Positions 1-5,906 of a stretch of 8,013 nucleotides of DNA are shown piece by piece; the stretch's first letter is position 1, and the number at the start of each line of letters is the position of its first letter. The stretch spans positions 1-8,013 of the forward strand of contig CAYGBT010000088.1 in the NCBI GenBank assembly GCA_964348275.1, given 5' to 3'. The position numbers and the translations under genes were made by a program. The notes beneath the pieces were generated by a model. That model ran no database searches. It worked only from the letters and a program-made list of their open reading frames with translations, and was not told the origin of the DNA. The DNA is from CSP1-5 sp964348275 (GTDB lineage: Bacteria > Methylomirabilota > Methylomirabilia > Methylomirabilales > CSP1-5).

Positions 1-237
1 CAAATCCTCAGCAGCCCGGGAGATTCCAGCGTTGTCGGGACATTACCCCACCTGTTGGCCTTGATCAAGAGCGAGGCCCCCCATGCCCCACTACGGCGAC
101 TTCGAACCCCGACTGCTAGATGTGCCCTGTGTTCCTCGGTGGCAGGGGGTGTCCAATAACCGTAGCCTCGAGCCGCCGTGTCGATGGGGGCGGCGGCCGT
201 AAAATCGGGAAGAATAGTATCGGTGCAACTGCTCACA

Positions 238-252
238 AATAAAGGGTTTATT
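238..252. promoter_or_regulatory. Small AT-rich palindrome, possible operator/promoter region
   Basis: AATAAA-GGG-TTTATT is a perfect 6-base inverted repeat with a 3-base centre, lying in the only AT-rich patch of the leader about 250 bases before the kinase start. It could be an operator or part of a promoter. No clear -35/-10 pair can be assigned, so this is a weak call. Confidence 0.2.
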
Positions 253-489
253 AGGCTGGTATGTTGCCGGGAGGACGACATTCCCTTGGCACCCGTTTTG
301 CTACCGAGGTAGATGGCCGAGGGAGAGTTGTGCTTGCGAGCATCTTCCGGCCCGCTTTGTGCACGACCTGGGGAGGTCAAGCGGCGACGGGATGTCCCGC
401 TCATCGGGTTGTGCCCTGTGGAGCCGGGAAACTAAAGGATGGGCGGCACCAGCCGCGCTTGCACGCGATGACAAGACGTGAGGACCGCG

Positions 490-495
490 AAAGGA
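490..495 (+). promoter_or_regulatory. Ribosome binding site deciding the kinase start
   Basis: AAAGGA lies 8 bases before the ATG at 504. The earlier in-frame candidates (261, 468, and the GTG at 498) lack such a site or sit too close to it, so 504 is preferred. Confidence 0.7.
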
Positions 496-503
496 TAGTG
501 CCC

Positions 504-3146
504 ATGGCGAAAGTCGCGCTAAATGTACCGAAAACTCAGGCGTTTGTACTCCTGCGCTACACGCTCATCATCGCCATGGCCTCTCTGTTGTTCGTGGAGC
601 TCGATTTCTCGACTCCCCCGGCCGGCCTCATCCTCCTCATTGTCGCCGCACTGGCGTCGAATGTGGTGATGGGGCAGCTTCCAGCGCGAATCACGGAGGC
701 AACGGCGTTCAATGCAAGCATCATCCTTGGCGATACCCTCTGGATGACGGCGGCGTTACTGTACAGTGGCCTGTTTGGTACCGAGTTTTTTTACCTCTAT
801 TTTTTTGTGCTCCTCCTTGCGGCGATCGGTGAGAGTCTGGGGCTGATTGCGGTCAGCACCATTGCCGTGTGCACTGCGTATGTCTTCGTGCTCTCCGCGG
901 CCGGCGCCTCCGCGCCACTCTGGGTTGCGGAGTTTTTGATCCGGATCCCATTTCTCCTCGCAGCGGCAGTCTCTTACGGCTACCTGGTTAACCGGGTACG
1001 TCGTGAGCAACAACGGGCTCGAGAGGAAGCTCACACCGTGGCGCGCCTTGAGGAAATTCAACGGAAACTGACTGACCACGCACTGCAACTGGAGCAGGCG
1101 AATGAGGATCTGGAACGGGAAATATCACAACGGAAGCGGGTTGAGGAAGCGCTCCAAGACGCCAGGGATCAACTCCGGGCGGTCTTGGATGCGGTGCCCG
1201 CGTGGGTGTCCTGGATCGGCTCCGACTTGAGATACCTTGGGGTCAATCACTATGTGGCTTCGGGCCTTGACGTCCCCCCGGAGGCCTTTGTCGGAAAAGA
1301 AATTGGCTTTATGGGGACGAGCCCCATGTTTGCCGAATTCGTGCGGCAATTCTTTGCCGATTCGGCTTCCAAAGCCTCTCAAGAAATCAGTGCTGACATG
1401 AGTGGCTCTGCCCGGAACTTCCTCGTCGTTGCCCAGAAGTATCATGACGGACAGGCAGCCGTCTTTGCGGGGGTTGACATCTCGGAGCTGAAGCGGACAG
1501 CGGCAGCACTGCAGAAGGCCAAAGACTCAGCCGAGGCTGCCAGCCGTGTGAAGAGCGAGTTCCTGGCTACGATGAGTCACGAGATTCGAACTCCCATGAC
1601 CGGCATTATGGGGATGACGCGGTTCCTGTTGAGGACGGACCTGACGGACGAACAACGGGATTTTGCCGAGAACGTCCGAACGAGTGCGGCCTCACTTCTT
1701 TCAATCCTGAATGATATCCTCGACTTTTCAAAGATCGAAGCTGGGAAGCTGGTTGTCGAACCGATCCCGTTTGATCTTCGATTGGCCGTTGAGGAGGTGG
1801 CGGAACTCCTTGCCGTTCGAGCAGATGAAAAGGGACTCGAGCTGATGGTCCGCTACGCTCCCAATGCCCCGCGCCGGGCGATCGGCGACCCGGGTCGCAT
1901 CCGTCAGGTGCTGACCAATCTGACAGGTAATGCCATCAAATTCACGCATCGAGGGCATGTCCTGATCAACGTGGAGTGTCTGGAACAGCACGACCGGGAA
2001 GCCTTGTTCCGTCTGACGGTTGAAGACACCGGCATCGGCGTCTCCGAGGATAAACTCGAACAGATCTTCGACAAGTTCACGCAAGCCGATGCCTCGACCA
2101 GCCGCCGTTATGGCGGAACGGGGCTTGGCCTAGCGATCTCGAAGCAACTGGCGGAGTTGATGGGAGGGACGATCGGCGCGAGGAGCCAACCGGGTGAAGG
2201 ATCAACATTTTGGTTCGACGTCCGCTTGCCCTTGGACTCTCAGCCAAGCCCTTCACCGCTGCCCATGGCCGATTTGGCAGGGGTACGCGCGCTAGTGGTG
2301 GACGACAACGAAGTCAATCGTCGTCTCCTGCAGGAACAGACGACGAGTTGGGGCCTGTGTACCGCGGGCTGTCGGTCCGCCGCGGAGGCGTTGGCGGCGC
2401 TCCACGAGGCCCGCGACTCTGGGAACCCATATCAGATCGTCATCTTTGACTCCCAGATTTCGGACATGGACGGCGAGACCCTGGGACCTGTTATCAAAGC
2501 CGATCCTACGCTGCGGGAGACTGTACTGGTCATGCTGACCTCGGCCGGCCGGCGGGGCGACGCACGACGCATGAGAGAGGCTGGATTTGCGGCCTATCTG
2601 GTCAAGCCCGTGCGTCCGTCGCAGCTTATGGACGCGCTGGCCGCTGTCTGGGGAGCCAGGACAGGGGGGGTGCCCACGGAATTGGTCACGCGTCACACCG
2701 TGGCGGAGTCCCGTGCTGCGAAGAGGCCCCCGCCACCGGAGACTGGCCGCCGTGTCCGGGCATATGTGCTCGTGGCGGAGGACAACATCGTCAATCAGAA
2801 AGTGGCGGCGGGGATGCTGGAGGAACTCGGCTGCCGCGTGGACGTGGCCGCCAATGGCAGGGAGGCGGTCGAGATGCTTGAAATGCTTCCGTACGACATC
2901 ATCTTCATGGACTGCCAAATGCCCGAGATGGATGGCTATGAGGCGGCGGCAGAGATCCGCAAGCGTGAGGGGTTGAGGCGACGGACGCCTATCGTCGCGA
3001 TGACGGCTCACAACATGGAAGGGGACCGCGAGAAGTGTCTCCAAGCGAGCATGGACGATTACGTTTCGAAGCCGGTGGAACCCGCCAGGCTCCAAGAGAT
3101 CCTCGATCGATGGGTCACGCACGCGACTCCAGCCCTGCCGTGCTAG
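504..3146 (+). CDS. Membrane-bound hybrid sensor histidine kinase (PAS-HisKA-HATPase-REC-REC)
   Basis: An 880-residue two-component sensor that should autophosphorylate on His and pass phosphate to its own receiver domains. Six hydrophobic segments lie at about 13-33, 40-56, 69-90, 94-113, 114-134 and 138-165, followed by a charged coiled coil (166-225) and a PAS-like domain (about 222-330). HisKA has MSHEIRTPM with phospho-acceptor His359. The ATPase domain has the N box (Asn472/Asn476), DTGIG (508-512) and GGTGLGLAI (from 537). Receiver 1 has the acidic pair Asp600-Asp601, Asp649, Thr679 and Lys701. Receiver 2 has Glu759-Asp760, Asp803, Thr834 and Lys856. Both receivers look functional. No Hpt domain follows, so any phosphorelay would need a separate Hpt protein. 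No response regulator is adjacent and the ligand is unknown. It converges on the selenoprotein gene with 44 bases between the stops. Confidence 0.95.
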   Translation: MAKVALNVPKTQAFVLLRYTLIIAMASLLFVELDFSTPPAGLILLIVAALASNVVMGQLPARITEATAFNASIILGDTLWMTAALLYSGLFGTEFFYLYFFVLLLAAIGESLGLIAVSTIAVCTAYVFVLSAAGASAPLWVAEFLIRIPFLLAAAVSYGYLVNRVRREQQRAREEAHTVARLEEIQRKLTDHALQLEQANEDLEREISQRKRVEEALQDARDQLRAVLDAVPAWVSWIGSDLRYLGVNHYVASGLDVPPEAFVGKEIGFMGTSPMFAEFVRQFFADSASKASQEISADMSGSARNFLVVAQKYHDGQAAVFAGVDISELKRTAAALQKAKDSAEAASRVKSEFLATMSHEIRTPMTGIMGMTRFLLRTDLTDEQRDFAENVRTSAASLLSILNDILDFSKIEAGKLVVEPIPFDLRLAVEEVAELLAVRADEKGLELMVRYAPNAPRRAIGDPGRIRQVLTNLTGNAIKFTHRGHVLINVECLEQHDREALFRLTVEDTGIGVSEDKLEQIFDKFTQADASTSRRYGGTGLGLAISKQLAELMGGTIGARSQPGEGSTFWFDVRLPLDSQPSPSPLPMADLAGVRALVVDDNEVNRRLLQEQTTSWGLCTAGCRSAAEALAALHEARDSGNPYQIVIFDSQISDMDGETLGPVIKADPTLRETVLVMLTSAGRRGDARRMREAGFAAYLVKPVRPSQLMDALAAVWGARTGGVPTELVTRHTVAESRAAKRPPPPETGRRVRAYVLVAEDNIVNQKVAAGMLEELGCRVDVAANGREAVEMLEMLPYDIIFMDCQMPEMDGYEAAAEIRKREGLRRRTPIVAMTAHNMEGDREKCLQASMDDYVSKPVEPARLQEILDRWVTHATPALPC

Positions 3147-3190
3147 CTTGCCCGTAATTTCCTCTCCCACCCCCTCTTCTCGATCCTGCT

Positions 3191-3991
3191 TCAGGAAAAT
3201 CGGTGCCTGCGCCAGACATACCCAGGCTCAAAGATCGTCCCTGGTTCTTTGATGGTCTCGAGTGTCTTGAGCGCCTCGATCACGATCGTCCGCTGCTGCG
3301 TCACATGAAAAGCCTCCCCCAAGGGATGGCCGAAGGGATAGCGGAGGTAAAGAGCCCGGGGAGGCTTCACCTGCCTTGTGACCTCTCTTTGGAGCGTGAT
3401 CCCGATGGTGGAGATCCCCCTGGTCTCGATCACCCGCTGGATCAGGCCCACGGCCTGGTTGCAGAGGCCTCAGGCAGGCGTGAGCAAAACGGCCTCGGCC
3501 CCCTCCCGCACCAGATGTTCAGCGACTGCAGGGGCGGTGTCTTCCATGAGGGTTTTAAGATGCGGACCGTCGATGTGGCCCATGAAGCTGTACACGGTAG
3601 GCGCAATCCCTCCGAGAAACCTCTCTTTCTGAAGCTCCCAGAGTCGATCGAGAGGGAGAACCACATTGATGTCGCGATCTGCCGCGGAATGATCGTAGTA
3701 CTTGTGGGTGATGGTGAGATCGGCATGATCTACGTCCGAAGGAATTGCCCGGAAGGTCGGATCTCCATTGGGGTCCTCCATGTTGAAAGGTGGCTGCGAT
3801 TTGAGATGCACGCCGGCCGTCGTCACCACCGCAATGCAGCTTTCTCGGAGGGGTTTGCGGAGGGGAGTCCAGGGGATATCTTCGCCTTTAACGAACCGGT
3901 GGCGTCTCGCCCAAACATCCGCCAGCCACGGCACATGTTTGAAGGCATATACCAGAAGCGTGTTTTTTAGATCGTCAAGATTTCCCATCAT
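3191..3991 (-). CDS. GrdB-family selenoprotein (glycine/sarcosine/betaine/D-proline reductase selenoprotein B-like), read through UGA
   Basis: A 266-residue protein if the TGA at 3472-3470 is read as selenocysteine (Sec174). The part before the UGA (173 residues) has the family-like block TTAGVHLKSQPPFN near 57-70, then a DxDHADLTITHKYYDH stretch (86-101) and PTVYSFMGH (131-139). The part after it (GLCNQAVGLIQRVI..., ...KPPRALYLRYPFGHPLGE...) continues the same family in the same frame without a break. The motif is Sec174-Gly-Leu-Cys177, a UxxC redox pair; as I recall, Cys-containing relatives carry CxxC there. True GrdB works in glycine reductase with partner subunits, and none is seen here, so this is a stand-alone homologue of unknown substrate, probably a cytosolic thiol/selenol oxidoreductase. 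Start: tandem ATG at 3991 and 3988 with only a weak ribosome site. A hairpin just after the UGA fits a bacterial SECIS. The alternative, a gene killed by a nonsense mutation, is less likely because both halves look intact. Confidence 0.9.
3443..3472 (-). promoter_or_regulatory. Candidate bacterial SECIS element with its UGA codon
   Basis: On the minus strand the UGA (3472-3470) is followed by 18 bases and then the apical loop GUG (3451-3449), closed by a perfect 6-base stem, CAGGCC (3457-3452) with GGCCUG (3448-3443). Outer pairs CUG/CAG (3464-3462 with 3439-3437) can extend it across an internal loop. Bacterial SECIS elements are known to be stem-loops 16-37 bases past the UGA with a G among the first two loop bases; both conditions hold. 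No folding program was run. Confidence 0.6.
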
Positions 3992-3998
3992 CGTCCGA

Positions 3999-4096
3999 GT
4001 TCACGGTTCACAGTTCACCGATCACGGACGGTCACCGACTCGGGATTCTGGTGCGTTTCGCCGTGAACTGTGATCTGTGAACTGTCAACTGTGAAC
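3999..4096. repeat. Imperfect inverted repeat of GTTCAC-type units
   Basis: Two 29-base arms, 3999-4027 and 4068-4096, are inverted copies matching at 25 of 29 positions, with a 40-base spacer. Each arm is itself built of short units such as GTTCACAG or GTTCACGG. The element fills nearly the whole gap between the phosphoesterase-like gene and the selenoprotein start, and would form a long hairpin in the transcript. It looks like an intergenic repeat (REP- or MITE-like) rather than a terminator, because no T run follows. A related unit (GGTTCACGG) occurs at 4942-4950. Confidence 0.7.
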
Positions 4097-4099
4097 CTT

Positions 4100-4930
4100 C
4101 TAAAATTTGCCGCGCGCCCGCTCCTTTGCCGGAAGGATCTCGAGACAGGTAGTCCACCAGCCGGACCGGATCGTCTCGATGAACTCCGCAGGCAGACCCT
4201 CTTGCTCCATCTCGCGCGCTAATGATTCGTAGTCATAGTCGACGGGGACAAACTCCACGTCGAGGCCATCGCCGACGGAAAGCAGGGTATACCAGACATT
4301 CGCTCGGCCGTCGTTCTCCGGGCGGCCAATCGTTCCCACATTGACCACATGGCGGTCTCTGTCGAGGGCGCGGTGCCATTTGATCCCGGTGTGGGTACAG
4401 AGCAACACGTCGGTCTCGAAGTCCCGGCAGAGCTTTTCCAACAGGCAATTGGGGGACGTGCTCTCCCACAGGAACTCGTTGATCCGCCGAGGAGAGCCGT
4501 GGCACATCAAGAGGCGGTACTGCCCGAGCCTCACGCGCCGATGCGAGGGCAGCGTCCCGAGCCACGCCTTGTTTTCGGAGGAGGTCTTCTGGAAGGTGTA
4601 CTCGTAACTCAACCGGGCAAAGTAATTGTCTCGAGGGTCGGTATATCCGCACTGGCAGTGATCCAGGCCGGTTGTCAGCGATTGATCGTAATTGCCCTGG
4701 ATGGCCAGGACCTTGCCATGCTCGAGCAGGGGGAAGACCCGGTCCGGGTGTGGGCCGAAGGCCCCCATGTCTCCCAGGCAAAAGACCGCCTCAACTCCCC
4801 GCCGTCGAATGTCTTCCAGTATGGCCTCCAGGGCGAGGGAGTTGTTGTAGATTCCCCCGAAGACGGCAATTCGCCTGTACTCCGTAAGGTGAGAGTTGAG
4901 ATTCGAAAGTTCAGAGCTCATGGTTTTCAT
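4100..4930 (-). CDS. Calcineurin-fold metallophosphoesterase-like protein with altered metal site
   Basis: A 276-residue cytosolic protein of the YfcE/metallophosphatase type. The order of motifs is intact but several ligands differ. The usual DxHGN block reads GGIYNN (25-30), so Asp is Gly26 and His is Tyr28. GDxxxxG is present (Asp54). GNHD reads GNYD (79-82), keeping Asn80 but replacing the catalytic His by Tyr81. CHGSP keeps His144. GHTH reads THTG (179-182), keeping His180 but losing the last His. Thus the four ligands of metal site 2 (Asp54, Asn80, His144, His180) remain while those unique to site 1 are gone. It may bind one metal, do different chemistry, or act without catalysis. A Cys pair lies at 92/94 (HCQCGYTDPRDN). 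Start at 4930 is the first ATG; a second ATG follows three codons later, and neither has a strong ribosome site. It lies 121 bases after the radical SAM gene and 108 before the selenoprotein. Confidence 0.85.
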   Translation of the reverse strand: MKTMSSELSNLNSHLTEYRRIAVFGGIYNNSLALEAILEDIRRRGVEAVFCLGDMGAFGPHPDRVFPLLEHGKVLAIQGNYDQSLTTGLDHCQCGYTDPRDNYFARLSYEYTFQKTSSENKAWLGTLPSHRRVRLGQYRLLMCHGSPRRINEFLWESTSPNCLLEKLCRDFETDVLLCTHTGIKWHRALDRDRHVVNVGTIGRPENDGRANVWYTLLSVGDGLDVEFVPVDYDYESLAREMEQEGLPAEFIETIRSGWWTTCLEILPAKERARGKF

Positions 4931-5010
4931 CGCTCATGTATGGTTCACGGTATGATTCGACTTCTCGGTCCATGATACACGTTGTTTCCGTACCCTTTCC
5001 CCAACCCTCC

Positions 5011-5036
5011 ACTCTTTACTCTCAACTTTCAACTCT
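5011..5036. repeat. Short CTCAACTTT-type repeat tract
   Basis: Between the radical SAM stop and the phosphoesterase-like start the sequence becomes a pyrimidine-rich run of near repeats (ACTCTTTACT, CTCAACTTTC, AACTCT). This resembles the simple degenerate intergenic repeats seen elsewhere in the window in the GTTCACAG form. The function is unknown. Confidence 0.35.
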
Positions 5037-5060
5037 GACCCGCGTCGCGGGTCAGTTTTT
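5036..5060 (+). terminator. Perfect palindrome plus T run, terminator-like on the plus strand
   Basis: TGACCCGCG (5036-5044), one T, then its exact complement CGCGGGTCA (5046-5054), followed by GTTTTT to 5060. As plus-strand RNA this is a GC-rich hairpin with a short U tract, the usual form of an intrinsic terminator. It would stop transcription running antisense to the phosphoesterase-like gene. On the minus strand the same hairpin starts exactly at the radical SAM stop codon but lacks a following U run, so ending minus-strand transcripts there is less certain. Confidence 0.45.
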
Positions 5061-5906
5061 GCACGTCATCCCCGTCTCGTAACAAGTCACGCATGCGGTA
5101 TGGTAGAGGTGGCAGGATTTCAACGAGTTCTTCAGACTTTTCTCGGAGAGGCGGGCCCCTGGCAGCCCGGCCAAGATCGGGCAGGCATACACCCCCCCTT
5201 CGGCCACCACGCGGGTCTCTGAACACTGGAGCAGGGAAAAGTCAAAACCCTGCAGCATCTCTGGCGTAAGCAGAGGCCCTCCCTGTTTCTCCATCCGCCC
5301 GATGGGCAGGACAGGCATGATCTTGACTCGAGGCTTGGTGATACCGAGCGTGACGAGGAAGTCACGAAATCGCTCGTACATTCCGTTCCCCTCGGGAATC
5401 TCATCCCTCAACATCTCCGTGGCGGTGAGGATGGGGAGGAGGCCACGACTATGAAGGAGCGTGAGTGCCCGGACCGCTTTGGCAAGAGCCCCCTTTCCTC
5501 GAATCCGATCATTCAGTTCCGGATCCACGGCGTCAATGCTGATCCGGATCTCTAAGGAGTAGGGCGAGTTGTCGGAGAATGCCGCGAGACGGTCCGCGAC
5601 CTCATCGGTAATCAAGGTTCCGTTCGTGAGGACTGTGGTAGGTGCAACCTCGAGGGCGTGGGCGATAAGGAGGAGCATATCCTTGTGAAGAAAGGGTTCC
5701 CCTCCTGTGTAATAGATCTCTTTGATGCCGAGGTCAGCCCCTTCCTTGATGTACCGGATCACTGTCTCGGTATCCAAGCTCTTGAGCCACGGGTTGTGGG
5801 GTCCGCTACTGTTGAGACAATGGGTGCAGGTCAGATTGCACCAGGTCCCGGTTACCTGGATCCAGAGGATGCTGAGCTCCAAGAGTGGCACCGTGGGCGT
5901 TGTCAC
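5052..5906 (-). CDS. Radical SAM protein with Cys-rich SPASM-like C-terminus
   Basis: A 284-residue radical S-adenosylmethionine enzyme. The cluster motif is CNLTCTHC (Cys23, Cys27, Cys30), followed by YYTGGEP (65-71), which binds SAM, then VLTNGTLI (92-99) and the strand RISIDAV (121-127). The C-terminus has Cys228, Cys242, Cys265, Cys272, Cys275 and Cys282, an arrangement like the auxiliary cluster region (SPASM or twitch) of peptide- and protein-modifying members. Its substrate is not recognisable. The GTG start at 5906 overlaps the symporter stop (GTGA), with AAGGAG at 5920-5915 eight bases before it. This points to translational coupling and a shared job with the symporter. The frame stays open far upstream inside the symporter gene, but that extension is an overlap shadow. 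The stop is TGA at the start of a perfect palindrome. Confidence 0.93.
   Translation of the reverse strand: MTTPTVPLLELSILWIQVTGTWCNLTCTHCLNSSGPHNPWLKSLDTETVIRYIKEGADLGIKEIYYTGGEPFLHKDMLLLIAHALEVAPTTVLTNGTLITDEVADRLAAFSDNSPYSLEIRISIDAVDPELNDRIRGKGALAKAVRALTLLHSRGLLPILTATEMLRDEIPEGNGMYERFRDFLVTLGITKPRVKIMPVLPIGRMEKQGGPLLTPEMLQGFDFSLLQCSETRVVAEGGVYACPILAGLPGARLSEKSLKNSLKSCHLYHTACVTCYETGMTCKN

Larger units (their letters stand above)
1..503. other. Gene-free leader upstream of the hybrid kinase
   Basis: I see no convincing gene on either strand here. The kinase frame stays open back to 261, but residues encoded by 261-503 (many Arg, Gly, Cys, Trp and Pro, no domain-like pattern) do not look like protein and the good ribosome site is at 490-495. 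The stretch holds a possible hairpin GCCGCC/GGCGGC (172-177 with 189-194), an AT-rich palindrome at 238-252, and a GC-rich segment at 380-450 with several short complementary arms, including GTGCC/GGCAC (411-415 with 445-449). I could not match it to a riboswitch class I know. It probably contains the kinase promoter and a long 5' untranslated region. Confidence 0.5.

Noticed and set aside
120..420. Direct repeat TGTGCCCTGTG at 121-131 and 410-420 (T at 410)
   Set aside because: Only 11 bases, two copies, no related flanks; likely chance or minor.
261..503. N-terminal extension of the kinase frame
   Set aside because: The encoded residues do not resemble a protein domain or signal sequence, and a good ribosome site with ATG lies at 490-506.
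2292..3170. 292-codon minus-strand frame within the kinase gene
   Set aside because: It is a shadow of the two receiver domains, with His/Arg-rich meaningless translation.
3191..3451. Separate 86-residue minus-strand gene
   Set aside because: It begins at an internal GTG and is the in-frame continuation of the selenoprotein after the UGA.
3203..3970. Plus-strand open frame of 255 codons
   Set aside because: It is antisense to the selenoprotein gene and has no recognisable protein pattern; its openness reflects the coding bias of the real gene.
4349..4975. 208-codon plus-strand frame
   Set aside because: It is antisense to the phosphoesterase-like gene, which has clear family motifs on the minus strand.
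5052..5054. Radical SAM stop TGA as a further selenocysteine codon
   Set aside because: Read-through would add only nine residues before the next stop, and the hairpin includes the UGA itself, which is too close for a SECIS.
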